A stretch of 64,000 nt of DNA. Origin: Rhodospirillales bacterium. Lineage in GTDB: Bacteria; Pseudomonadota; Alphaproteobacteria; SP197. Of this stretch, positions 9,649-17,739 are shown one piece after another. The position numbers and the translations under genes are program-made. The notes beneath the pieces are model-generated. The model saw nothing but the letters and a program-made list of their open reading frames with translations, ran no database searches and had not been told where the DNA came from. Location: positions 62,001-126,000 of the forward strand of contig JACONG010000013.1 in the NCBI GenBank assembly GCA_014323865.1. The letters are read 5' to 3'. The first letter of the stretch is position 1. Each line of letters opens with the position of its first letter.

Positions 9649-10389
9649 CTAACGCGAACCGACGATGCGGCGCTGGGCGTTCTGCAGGTGGGCGCGCATG
9701 GCGACCCGTGCGCGATCACTGTCATGATCGGCAATCGCCTCGAAGACGGCCTCGTGCTCGTCGCGGAGGATGCGCACGCGCGCGCGCTGCTCGTCCCTGC
9801 TCAGGCTGCGCGCCATATTCATGCCGTCCTGGATGTCGTCGTGCAAACTCTCCATGGTCTTGGCGAAGAGGTCGTTGCCCGCGGCCCGCGCGATCGCCAT
9901 GTGAAACGCGAGATCCTCCTGCTTGCCCAGCCGGCCGGCCTTGGCCACCTTGTTGCAGGCGTCGTTGGCGACACGGATCGCGCGCAGATCCTCGACCGAG
10001 CGGCGCAGGGCGGCCAACGCGGCAGCCTCGCACTCGAGCGCGATACGAAACTCGAAACAGCGGAGCAACTGCACCGCGTCCGATGCGGTGCCGTAGCGCA
10101 GCATATCACGAACCGGGCGATGCCGCACATAAGAGCCTGAGCCTTGGCGCGAATCGATGATGCCGTCGGCCCGCAAACGCGCGAGCGCCTCGCGCACCAC
10201 CGGTCGGGAGACCTCGAACATGCGACAGAAATCGTGCTCGCTGGGCAATCGCTCGCCCTCGGCAAGAGTGCTGTCGACAATTCGTTCGACGATCTGCTCG
10301 TAGACGCGATCGCCCAGTTTGGATGCACGCAACGGGGAACGCCGCGGCCAGGACACCTCTGCGGTGTCGGACTTGTCAGTCTTCGTCAT
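9649..10389 (-). CDS. GntR-family (FadR/FCD) transcriptional regulator
   Basis: The 246-residue protein has an N-terminal winged helix (residues ~25-90) with 'LPSEHDFCRMFEVSRPVVRE' and 'GIIDSRQGSGSYV', the standard GntR recognition helix and wing. An all-helical FCD ligand domain follows, with the metal-ligand pattern 'AFHMAIARAAGN' near residue 160. FCD regulators usually sense carboxylic acids or amino-acid derivatives. The gene starts six bases after the stop of the deacylase gene, so the two form an operon and the regulator probably controls it. A likely ligand is an N-acyl amino acid or the deacylated product (inference). Confidence 0.9.
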   Translation of the reverse strand: MTKTDKSDTAEVSWPRRSPLRASKLGDRVYEQIVERIVDSTLAEGERLPSEHDFCRMFEVSRPVVREALARLRADGIIDSRQGSGSYVRHRPVRDMLRYGTASDAVQLLRCFEFRIALECEAAALAALRRSVEDLRAIRVANDACNKVAKAGRLGKQEDLAFHMAIARAAGNDLFAKTMESLHDDIQDGMNMARSLSRDEQRARVRILRDEHEAVFEAIADHDSDRARVAMRAHLQNAQRRIVGSR

Positions 10390-10395
10390 GTCTCT

Positions 10396-11412
10396 TCAGA
10401 AATTGGGTTCGTCAGTGTCAATTGCCTGATGGAACAGGCAGTCGCCGGGTTCGACCCGGCCAATGGCGCGCATGCAGATCACCAGGCCATCAGCGCGAAA
10501 ATGGACAGGAATGGGATCCCGTTCCGGATGCTCAAGGTTGTGGACAGTGCCGGCGAGCTGGCCGGCCTGGGCCTCATCGCCCAGTTGGGCAGTCGGCACA
10601 AAGACGCCATAGTCTGGCGCAAACAGGTAGAGCTCATCGGGATCACTCGACATCAGTCGCATCGGCCCCGTGTCCTCAACCGCCACATCCGGCAGCACGT
10701 CGGCCGCTGCGAGCAGGTTGCGAACGCCACGCTCGACGAGCCCGAGACAGCGGGGGTCGACGATCCCGAAGCCGCCGAACTCCCCGCCGATATCGATCCG
10801 CCCTTGGCGCACGGCCGCCCCGCCTGCGGCGTTGGACGAGAAGGTGGCATTCCAAAGCTGACCATAGGGGCCGCCGAAAGCCCGCATCAGCGCGTAGGAC
10901 TTGCGGTCGAACGCCGGATCGCCAGAGAGGGTGACGCCAACAAACGGAATGTACGTCAGGGAGCCGCCACCGGAATGCAGGTCGACGTAGATATCGGCCA
11001 TCGGCATCAGCGTATGCTCAATGTAGTGCGCAATCTCATACGTCGGACCGAGCTTCGGGTCGGCCGGAAAGATGCGGTTTAGGTTGGCATCGTCGAAGGG
11101 CGAGGTTCGCTGGCCTGCGCGCGCGGCGGGCAGGTTCGCCGAAGGCAGGATGATCATACGACCTGCCACGTCGCCGGGCTCCAGCGAACGAATGAGGTTG
11201 CCAAGCGCGATCTGCCCTTCGTACTCGTCGCCGTGATTGCCAGCCATCAGCAGCACGGTCGGCCCCTCGCCGTTCTTCACGACACAGATCGGGATCGGAA
11301 TCACGCCATAGGCCGAGCGCGTCACGGAGTACGGCAGGTGGAGACGCCCGACCTGTTTTCCGTCGCGTTCGAAGTCGATTTCAGTGGTAATACTGGTGGC
11401 GAAGACCGACAC
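10396..11412 (-). CDS. Succinylglutamate desuccinylase/aspartoacylase-family deacylase (DoeB-like)
   Basis: This zinc carboxypeptidase-fold protein has 338 residues. The zinc-ligand pair is seen in 'GNHGDEYEGQ' (His and Glu, near residue 58) and the third ligand in 'DLHSGGG' (near 145). 'FDDANLNRIFP' supplies the Asn-Arg substrate-carboxylate site. The domain plan and the 'NHGDEYEG' form resemble DoeB, which removes acetyl from N2-acetyl-diaminobutyrate in ectoine breakdown, but other deacylases share them. No other ectoine gene (doeA, doeC, doeD) is in the window, so the substrate is left open. It is first in an operon with the FadR-type regulator. Confidence 0.8.
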   Translation of the reverse strand: MSVFATSITTEIDFERDGKQVGRLHLPYSVTRSAYGVIPIPICVVKNGEGPTVLLMAGNHGDEYEGQIALGNLIRSLEPGDVAGRMIILPSANLPAARAGQRTSPFDDANLNRIFPADPKLGPTYEIAHYIEHTLMPMADIYVDLHSGGGSLTYIPFVGVTLSGDPAFDRKSYALMRAFGGPYGQLWNATFSSNAAGGAAVRQGRIDIGGEFGGFGIVDPRCLGLVERGVRNLLAAADVLPDVAVEDTGPMRLMSSDPDELYLFAPDYGVFVPTAQLGDEAQAGQLAGTVHNLEHPERDPIPVHFRADGLVICMRAIGRVEPGDCLFHQAIDTDEPNF

Positions 11413-11470
11413 GGCGATCGGGCCTCCAGAGTTTCGATGGCGGACTAAAGTGGGCGCGCATACTACGCAG

Positions 11471-11993
11471 ATGAATCAGTCAAAACCGTCCAGGATCGCC
11501 ATAAGAACCTTTCAACTTGTCGTTCTCGTATCCATGTTGTCGTTTCCGGCATATGCGGACTGCGGTCTTCAGCGCGCCCTCGCGATGCATGGCGAGGCGG
11601 CTTTTCCCGACGGACCGCCCGCCTCGTTTCCTTGGACCAACCCCCGACGCACCCGTCGGCGGGACCCTGAATCTGGCCAAGGTCGGCACCTTCGACAGCG
11701 TGAACCCCTATATTGTTCTGGGTATCCCGGCGCGCGGCCTCGGGCTGGTCTATCAAACCCTGATGTACCGCTCGCCTGTGCTGATTCTGATCGGCGATGC
11801 CGACAACTGGACACCAGCCAATCTTTGCGTGGCGCTCACCGAACGCGTTTCCGAGAGTTCGGCCCCGGTCGAGCTGGTGGTCTACAAAGGCGCCACGGCA
11901 CCTACTACGGGCACAGACTGGTCTATGACGAGGCCGCCTATCTCGACAGCGTCGAACGCGTCAGGGCCTTTCCCGTCACTGCAACAGGCGTGA
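11471..11993 (+). pseudogene. Chimeric remnant: start of a YejA-like binding protein joined to the end of a dienelactone hydrolase
   Basis: The first part has a signal peptide ('LVVLVSMLSFPAYA') and the YejA-like sequence 'LAMHGEAAFPDGPPASFPW', then, after a frameshift in the C-run at 11641, 'PDAPVGGTLNLAKVGTFDS' and 'GLGLVYQTLM'. Directly after 'TLMYRS' (about 11772) the sequence becomes 'PVLILIGDADNWTPA', the catalytic-Asp region of a dienelactone-hydrolase-family protein. After one more frameshift (near 11897) it shows that family's end, 'YYGHRLVYDEAA'. A deletion has thus fused two unrelated genes. No function is expected. Confidence 0.75.
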
Positions 11994-12011
11994 ATTTAGG
12001 AGGAGGACGAC

Positions 12012-12423
12012 ATGGGCACAGGACAGTGAATTCTGAGAGGCCTCTTGTGTGCCTTCGTTCGCACCGCTGGATTGGGCCATACCGCCCACGCCGAGATGAC
12101 CGAGGCCGGCGAAACATTGAACGCCGAAACGATCGAAGCGGCGTTGACCGGGAGCGCATCAATGGGCGTCAACGAATACGGGCAAACCCTATACTGTCTG
12201 GTTCCTGCCCAGGGGCAGGCTGAACGGGATCGCCGGGCACGACGACGAGTACGCAGACACGAGCGAGTGATGGATGAAGGACGACTTCTTCTGCCGCCGT
12301 TGGAACATCTGGGTCGGCGGGGCGACTGGCTGTTTCCAGGTCGTGGTCAACAGGTCGATGATCTACTGGCTCGACCACAACAGCCAAGTCGTTCGTGAAG
12401 AGGAGTACGTCGCACCGGAGTAG
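12012..12423 (+). pseudogene. Broken small secreted protein, family not recognised
   Basis: A good ribosome site (AGGAGGACG) precedes ATG 12012. After five codons there is an in-frame TGA, then a signal-peptide-like stretch ending 'GHTAHA', 'TEAGETLNAETIEAALTGS' and 'NEYGQTLY'. A frameshift near 12200 leads into 'LNGIAGHDDEYADTSE', an in-frame TGA (12268) where a second Trp would fit, then 'CRRWNIWVGGATGCFQVVV' and the end at TAG 12421. The pattern of a short exported domain with a 'W..W..G..GCF' core recalls small secreted DUF proteins of alphaproteobacteria, but I cannot name it. Three lesions make it non-functional. Confidence 0.55.
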
Positions 12424-12490
12424 CTGGGTCTCCATCGTAGCACCGGGGGTCGGACTGGGCTAAACAGCGTCCGACTCACCAGTTTCTCCC

Positions 12491-13870
12491 ATGCCGCTTG
12501 TTCCACCCGATCTGGCGACACGTCCGCCGCCTGCCAACCTGCGCGACCATATCGTCCGCACGTTGATACTCGCGGTCCCTGTGATCGTCGCTCGCTGCGG
12601 CCTTCTGATCATGGTGACAGTCGATACCATCATGACCGGTCAGGCGGGCGGGCAGGAGCTTGCCTATCTGGGCATCGCCTTTGCCCCCCATCTCACCATG
12701 CTGGTGATCGGCATCGGCCTGCTTTCAGGCACCGTGATCCTGGTGTCGCAAGCCGACGGTGCCGGGCGTATCCGCGACTGCGGACGTGTGCTCTGGATCG
12801 CGCTGTTCGACGCGGCGGTCATGGGCCTGCTCTGGGCGGCGCTGCTGTTTGAGGGCGAACGTCTGCTTCTGCTGACAGGCCAGGACCCCTATCTCGCCCG
12901 TGGCGGCGGCCACGCGCTCACGATGTTCGCCTGGGGTATGCCGGCGATCTATCTCTTCACCGCCGCCTCGATGTTCCTGGAAGGCATCGGCCGGGTAAAA
13001 CCCGGCATGATCATCATGCTGCTGGCAAATGTCGCCAACGCCGGGCTCAACTGGGTTCTGATCTACGGCCATCTGGGCTTCGAACCCGGTGGCGCAGCCG
13101 GCGCCGTGCTGGCGACCAGCATCACCCGGTGGCTCATGTTCGGCTGCATCCTAGGTTACATTCTGCTCATGGCCGACCGGCATGCCTACGGTGTGCTCGC
13201 GCCGCTTCGCGGGTTCTGGATGCTGCAACGCCGTTTCCTGCGTCTGGGCGTGCCGATGTCGCTGTCCTACGCCTTCGAAACCACGGCCTTCCTGTCGATC
13301 ACCATCATGGCGGGATGGCTGGGCGCCACGCAGGTCGCCGCTTACCAGGCCTCGCTCAACGTCGTGGCGTTCTGTTTCATGATCGCGATCGGTATGTCGA
13401 CGGCCACCTCGGTGCGTGTCGGCAACGCTATCGGGCGGCGCGACCGGACCGGCATGGCGATGGCAGGCTGGACCGGCACCGGCCTGATCCTCACGGCCAT
13501 GATCCCGCTCGCGATCATCGTTGCGCTCTTCCCACAGACTCTTGCCGGCATCTACACCAGCGATGCCGAGGTCGCCGCCCTGATCGTGGCGACACTCACC
13601 GTCGCGGCGCTGCTCATCCCCGGTGACGGCCTTCAGGGCGTCCTGCTCGGCGCCCTGCGCGGTGCGGCCGATGTCTGGCCCACGACAGCGCTCGGCTTCC
13701 TCTCCTTCTGGATCATCATGGTGCCGTCTGCCTGGTACCTGGGGCATCAGGCAGGCCTCGGCCTTCCCGGTCTCCTCTGGGCCCAGCTGATCGGACTTTC
13801 GGCCGCAGCACTCTTCTTCGGCCTCCGGTTTCTGGTGATTTCACGACGCGACATCAGGCCCTTCGCCTGA
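12491..13870 (+). CDS. MATE-family multidrug/Na+ antiporter
   Basis: The 459-residue integral membrane protein has about 12 hydrophobic segments in two halves, the MatE repeat plan. Features are 'HIVRTLILAVPVIVARCGLLIMVTVDTIMTG' in part near the N-terminus, 'GAAGAVLATSITRWL' at the end of the first half, and 'RRFLRLGVPMSLSYAFE' opening the second half. 'AYQASLNVVAFCFMIAIGMSTATSVRVGNAIGR' in part is the conserved second-half block of MATE proteins. Such antiporters export cationic compounds in exchange for Na+ or H+. It stands alone among pseudogenes, and its ATG follows a short stretch with no clear promoter. Confidence 0.9.
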   Translation: MPLVPPDLATRPPPANLRDHIVRTLILAVPVIVARCGLLIMVTVDTIMTGQAGGQELAYLGIAFAPHLTMLVIGIGLLSGTVILVSQADGAGRIRDCGRVLWIALFDAAVMGLLWAALLFEGERLLLLTGQDPYLARGGGHALTMFAWGMPAIYLFTAASMFLEGIGRVKPGMIIMLLANVANAGLNWVLIYGHLGFEPGGAAGAVLATSITRWLMFGCILGYILLMADRHAYGVLAPLRGFWMLQRRFLRLGVPMSLSYAFETTAFLSITIMAGWLGATQVAAYQASLNVVAFCFMIAIGMSTATSVRVGNAIGRRDRTGMAMAGWTGTGLILTAMIPLAIIVALFPQTLAGIYTSDAEVAALIVATLTVAALLIPGDGLQGVLLGALRGAADVWPTTALGFLSFWIIMVPSAWYLGHQAGLGLPGLLWAQLIGLSAAALFFGLRFLVISRRDIRPFA

Positions 13871-13915
13871 GACGCCCCCACTACGCCGTCATGCTGGTGA
13901 GACATTTGCTTCATC

Positions 13916-14326
13916 GTGGCGTTGCCAGATCGATTCACATTCGCGGCCATGCTAAATCTCATGCTAACCGATTCCACCCTCGGACTTCCACTCACCGGCG
14001 CGATCGATCGCCTGCATCAGGCACGCGTCGTGCAGGATCTCACCTCAGTGACCGAACTCGTCGCCGCCAATCCCGATCTCAGCCATCCGGGTAAGCACGA
14101 CCGCGTCATACCGGAAACCGGCGCGCTGTTCGCCGCGGTCCGCTCCTGCGCACCCGATGCTCGAACCACCATCATCGACAAACCGGAGACCGACATCGCC
14201 GCCACCCGTGCACCCGGGATGGATGCCATCCTGCTCGGCACTGCGCCCGGTGCCGAGGTCGCGGCCGTCGCCAATCTCGTCCGCTCCAGCTCAAGGACCC
14301 AGTGCATTTTCACTCGTTCAGATTGA
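13916..14326 (+). pseudogene. Probable remnant of a HAD-IIA (NagD-like) phosphatase
   Basis: The frame codes for 136 residues. 'ELVAANPDLSHPG' followed by 'GALFAAVRS' resembles the middle of HAD-IIA hydrolases, where a TNPD-type motif precedes a GA-rich helix. 'IIDKPETDIAATRAPGMDAILLGT' in part resembles the closing DxxETDI..A..AGMD block. The segment that normally sits between them, with the catalytic lysine, is missing, and so is the N-terminal DxDG motif. This fits an in-frame internal deletion. The assignment rests on short motifs only. Confidence 0.4.
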
Positions 14327-14339
14327 TCCAATCTGAACG
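14315..14339. repeat. Perfect 10-bp palindrome, REP-like or bidirectional terminator
   Basis: CGTTCAGATT is followed after five bases (GATCC) by its exact reverse complement AATCTGAACG, and then by 'GGATATGCTCTAG'. It lies between convergent genes and covers the stop of the HAD remnant. Palindromes followed by a CTCTAG-type end occur as dispersed intergenic elements in alphaproteobacteria. The lack of a T-run on either side argues against a classical terminator. I saw no second copy in the window. Confidence 0.6.
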
Positions 14340-14348
14340 GGATATGCT

Positions 14349-15418
14349 CTAGGTCGGGCCCAGAAGCTCGAAATCGGCGCAGCCACAGGCCTGGCCGTTG
14401 ATCTGGATTTCGACCGCATGCCCACCCGGGTGGTGCCTTCTGGTCGTGCGCTCCTGAAGCGAGCGCTTCGTCGCAATTGATGTCCGCTCGCCAGCCTCCA
14501 GGGTGATCTCCTTCAGCTTGAAGACCTTGGGTGCGGTGCTGCCGTTGGCCGTGCGGTAATGGACAACATAGTCGACCATCAGGTTCTGGGCTTTCCTTGC
14601 GGTCGAGACGAGATCGAAGGCGATCGCCACCGTGCCTTCCCACGACACCGGGTCAGGCGTGACCGACACGTTCTCCAACCGGACGCGCGGCGTGTCACCG
14701 AATCCGAACATCGCCAGCGCCTTGGGATGACCGGCCTTGATCAGGCTTCGGCAGGCGTGGCGCATGATCCAGGTCGTGTGCTCATTGTCCCTGTCCCAGC
14801 CCTCGACCAGGTCGAGCATGGTCTCGGGATGATCCTTGCCGATGTCGTTGAGATGGTTGGCGACCGATTTGCGAACATAGGGTTCGGGATCGGCCCTGAG
14901 CGGCTCGAGGATGGGAAACGCCGGTGATGGATCGGCGACCAGGGCAGACGGGGCCGCGACCCCTCGCTCGCCAGCCGCCGGACATGGTGGTTTCGGTCTT
15001 TGGCCCAGGCCCGCATGTGCTTCAACGTGTCGTTGGGGTCGTCCAGGAAGAAGTGGCGCACCGCGAACTCGGCAGAGCCGTACCGGGTCAGACTCTTGAG
15101 CGCCTTCATCGAACGCTTGCGATCACCGCGTCCGTAACGCGCGACGAACTCCGGGCCGAACGACGCCCGGAAGTGCCCTTCATAACGCGGCGCGACCACC
15201 GAGACGACGGCGAGAGCCGTTGCATAGTCGTCCGGCAGATGCGCTGCGCAGAGGTCGGCTGTGCGCTGCAGGCGCTCCATGATGGAGAGCCGCCCCAGCC
15301 CCTCACATGCCGCGGCGACGAAGGAAGCACGGTCGAACCCCTTGTGCGCGTCGGCGAGCGCCGACGCGAGATCCTCGAAGAAGGCGGGATCGAACCAGTT
15401 CTTGAGTTCATAGGCCAA
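14349..15418 (-). pseudogene. DNA alkylation repair (HEAT-repeat) protein, frameshifted
   Basis: The N-terminal part (15418 down to about 14960) has the DNA-alkylation-repeat form: 'NWFDPAFFEDLA', 'RYGRGDRKRSMKALKSLTRYGSAEFAVRHFF' in part, and 'HVRRLASEGSRPRLPW'. The frame then changes near 14940 and the second part continues with 'ILEPLRADPEPYVRKSVANH' and 'LDLVEGW', ending at 14349. Both parts belong to one ~360-residue alkylpurine-glycosylase-like protein of the YhaZ/AlkD type. A small out-of-frame deletion or a sequencing error could explain the break. It starts three bases after the stop of the AlkA-like gene, so the two form an alkylation-repair operon. Confidence 0.75.
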
Positions 15419-15421
15419 CGT

Positions 15422-16054
15422 TCAGGCTCCGGTCGCGGGATGGCGGTAGTAGGCCCAGAGCATCCGGGCCGCTACCGCACGCCAGGGCCGCCATGCTTCG
15501 GCCATGGCCTCCAGTTCCTTCTGGGTCGGACGCGGGTCGAGGCCAAAGACGCGGCCTGCCGCGATCTGCAAGGCCACATCGCCGGCAGGCCAGGCATCAG
15601 CCCGCGCCAGACAGGCAAGCAGATAGATCTCCGCCGTCCAGGGGCCGATCCCCGGCAGAGCGATCAGCGCCTTGCGCACACTGTCGTCATCGTGGCTAGC
15701 GAGTTCCTTGAACAGGCCGTCATGGCAGGCACCGGCCACACCATGAAAAGCCCGGCCCTTGGCGCGGGTCAACCCGAGTTCGCGCAGGCGGTCGACGGAC
15801 ACGGCGGTGATCGTTGCGGGATCGTGCGGATCAAGCTCCGCGATCAGGCGCGACCAGATCGCCGCCGCGGCCTTGAGCGAGATCGACTGTTCGGTGATCA
15901 CGCGTAGCATGGTGGCAAGCCCGGGCTTCGAGAGCCGCAGCGGAGGATCGCCGATGGCGGCATGCACATCGCCGAAACGCGGTTCAAGCGCCACCAGTTC
16001 GTCGACACAATGGCTCAACGCCTTGCGTGTCCTGATCGTTGCGGGTCGGCCCAT
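15422..16054 (-). CDS. DNA-3-methyladenine glycosylase (AlkA/HhH-GPD type)
   Basis: Two motifs define this base-excision glycosylase: the helix-hairpin-helix 'ALPGIGPWTAE' and, about 20 residues on, the catalytic Asp in 'WPAGDVAL'. Taking ATG at 16054 gives 210 residues, the normal size of the short AlkA class. Longer forms starting upstream would run into the leader of the divergent gene. The enzyme would cut alkylated purines from DNA. It is co-transcribed with the frameshifted alkylation-repeat gene, which would do a related job. Confidence 0.85.
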   Translation of the reverse strand: MGRPATIRTRKALSHCVDELVALEPRFGDVHAAIGDPPLRLSKPGLATMLRVITEQSISLKAAAAIWSRLIAELDPHDPATITAVSVDRLRELGLTRAKGRAFHGVAGACHDGLFKELASHDDDSVRKALIALPGIGPWTAEIYLLACLARADAWPAGDVALQIAAGRVFGLDPRPTQKELEAMAEAWRPWRAVAARMLWAYYRHPATGA

Positions 16055-16142
16055 GCCGCTCCGTCCGGCCATTCTGTCGGCACCCAGGATGCCCACAATC
16101 CCGGGCGGTTTTGGGCGATCCGGCCGAATTGGGGAGAACAAC

Positions 16143-16533
16143 ATGGCAGAGCAGCAGACGGTTCGCAAGGCTGCTCACGTCAAGGTGGGCCGGCGCATCA
16201 AGATCATCAACACCCACGGCGAGGTGGTCGACACCGGGGCCTTCAATGCCGAGGACATCGCCGAATATATGGCGATGGACACCACACGCGCCTACAACCA
16301 GCGCATGTCGCCCTTGGTCGGCGACGATCTCGTCACGAACAAGCACCGACCCATCCTCAAGCTGGTGGAAGACACCTCGCCTGGCCGCCTGCGACCGCTG
16401 GCGCTGTCACCTGCTTGGAGCCGAGGACGATCACGACAACTGCGCCGACAATCTGACCTCGGGCCTGACCGGACTCGGTCTCAGTGAAACCCACACGCTG
16501 GCACCGCTGAATCTGTTCATGAACATCCTCTAG
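16143..16533 (+). pseudogene. Broken DUF1989 (urea-carboxylase-associated family) gene
   Basis: The first 80 residues ('VGRRIKIINTHGEVVDTGAF', 'RPILKLVEDTSPG') are typical of DUF1989 proteins, which accompany urea carboxylase or act in ureide and guanidine-related metabolism. A frameshift near 16385 moves the rest to another frame. There it reads 'HLLGAEDDHDNCADNL' and 'PLNLFMNI', the cysteine-containing metal-site region of the family, and then meets TAG at 16531. The final ~30 residues expected after 'NLFMNI' are gone, replaced by the DUF454 remnant. Confidence 0.75.
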
Positions 16534-16550
16534 CAGCCCGACGGCACTCT

Positions 16551-16820
16551 ATTCTGCTTGTCGCCGCCTTCACCTTTGCCAAGTCCTCGGACTGTGTGCA
16601 CGCCTGGTTTGTCGGCCATTGCGTCTTCGGCCCCCTGATCAGCGACTGGCACCGTCATGGTGCCATCGATCGCCGCGCGAATACGGTCGGGTTTCTCTCA
16701 ATGGTCGCCGTGTTCATCATTTCTCTGGCACTCGGCGGCGGCACCACCGTTTTGGTGATCCAGACCATCGCGCTGACATGCGCCGGAGCGTTCGTCTTGT
16801 CGCGTCCCGAGCCGCCATGA
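16551..16820 (+). pseudogene. N-terminally truncated DUF454 (YbaN-like) membrane protein
   Basis: The frame from 16551 reads 'LLVAAFTFAKSSD', 'WFVGHCVFGPLISDWHRHGA', 'IDRRANTVGFLSMV', then two hydrophobic segments and 'VLSRPEP'. That is the order and spacing of DUF454 inner-membrane proteins (small proteins like E. coli YbaN). The first ~35 residues with the first helix and start codon are missing. The truncation point is adjacent to the truncated DUF1989 gene, so one deletion probably removed the end of one gene and the start of the other. Confidence 0.55.
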
Positions 16821-16831
16821 CCATCTAAACG

Positions 16832-16860
16832 AAAAAGGGGCGGCCGAGGCCATACCCTTT
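16832..16860 (-). terminator. Rho-independent terminator of the bicupin gene
   Basis: On the minus strand AAAGGG, a GGCC-TC-GGCC inner stem and CCCTTT pair, followed by a run of T. It lies 25 bases beyond the bicupin stop codon at 16885, in the right orientation. Confidence 0.65.
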
Positions 16861-16884
16861 CCGTCACCACAACTGCGGTTGTTG

Positions 16885-17673
16885 CTACTGCGCTGCTTCC
16901 GGCTGGGCCGCTGCGGCCACTTCCTTGGGCTGGAAGATGCAGAAGATCTTGCGGACCGTGCCGACGCTGTCCCACTGGTAGATCATGCCCTTGGGCACCA
17001 TGAAGGTGTCGCCGGCCTTATAGGTCGTGGCCTGGCCGGTGCCGTCAGTGATCGTGACCTCGCCTTCCAGGATGTGCATCAGCTCGTTGCGGCCGAACGG
17101 CGCGGGTTTGGTGTGCATCTCGGTGGTGGTCCACAGGCCCACGGTCATCTGCTTGGTTGCATCCTCGAAGAAGATCTTGATGGTTTGCTCGGGCACATCG
17201 CCGATGTAGCGTGAGGTGTCCTGCTCGCCCACGGGATCAAGCGCCTGGTCGTGCGCGAAGGTGCGGACCTTCAGACCATCGGCATCCAGCGTCTCACCCG
17301 AGGGATCGTCGTGGATGACGTAGAACTTGCGGATGTCCTCGGTCTGCTCCCAGACGCACGGCGTGCCCTTGGGGATCACGAAGCTCTCGCCGGCGCACAC
17401 CGTGTCGCGGGTGCCGTCATCGTGGATCATGGTGACCGCGCCTTCGAGCACCAGCATGTACTCGTTTACGTCGTAGGGACCGGTCTTCGAGGTCATCGGC
17501 GTGCAGTGCCAGACACCACTGGTGAGCGTACCCGTCTCGTCGGTGAAGTAGTTGTGACCTGACTGTACGGGGTCGCCCGCGAGCAGCGCGTCGGCGGGGA
17601 TTTTCTCCCACTCCGGCATGCCGGTGTCGGCAGGCCCATGGGTGGAATAGGTGATGGGGGTCAGGGCGCCCAT
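16885..17673 (-). CDS. Bicupin protein ((S)-ureidoglycine aminohydrolase-like cupin)
   Basis: The protein has two cupin domains in tandem (residues ~45-125 and ~165-245). Each has the G(X)5E...G pattern: 'MLVLEGAVTMIHDDG' with 'GESFVIPKGTP', and 'MHILEGEVTITDG' with 'GDTFMVPKGM'. The cupin-3 form resembles ureidoglycine aminohydrolase and DUF861 proteins. ATG 17673 gives 262 residues and has AGAGGAAAG at the right distance; longer starts lack a ribosome site. The metal ligands are only partly conserved, so a binding or enzymatic role is open. The broken DUF1989 gene next to it would fit a former ureide-linked cluster. Confidence 0.75.
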   Translation of the reverse strand: MGALTPITYSTHGPADTGMPEWEKIPADALLAGDPVQSGHNYFTDETGTLTSGVWHCTPMTSKTGPYDVNEYMLVLEGAVTMIHDDGTRDTVCAGESFVIPKGTPCVWEQTEDIRKFYVIHDDPSGETLDADGLKVRTFAHDQALDPVGEQDTSRYIGDVPEQTIKIFFEDATKQMTVGLWTTTEMHTKPAPFGRNELMHILEGEVTITDGTGQATTYKAGDTFMVPKGMIYQWDSVGTVRKIFCIFQPKEVAAAAQPEAAQ

Positions 17674-17739
17674 GAATCTTTCCTCTTCAGTCCCGTTCTC
17701 GGTTACTCGTCCGCGGCCGCGACACGGGCCATATTGTAC

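Noticed and set aside
10396-11412. Calling the deacylase doeB and proposing ectoine degradation.
   Set aside because: The zinc motifs fit several deacylase groups and no other ectoine gene is present, so only 'DoeB-like' is justified.
7800-12300. TGA codons at places where Trp is expected (7836, 12027, 12268), suggesting UGA is read as tryptophan, as in some reduced alphaproteobacteria.
   Set aside because: Intact genes here use TGG for Trp and many end in TGA with tight overlaps (dapD, argB, Rieske gene). The TGA codons occur only in genes with other lesions.
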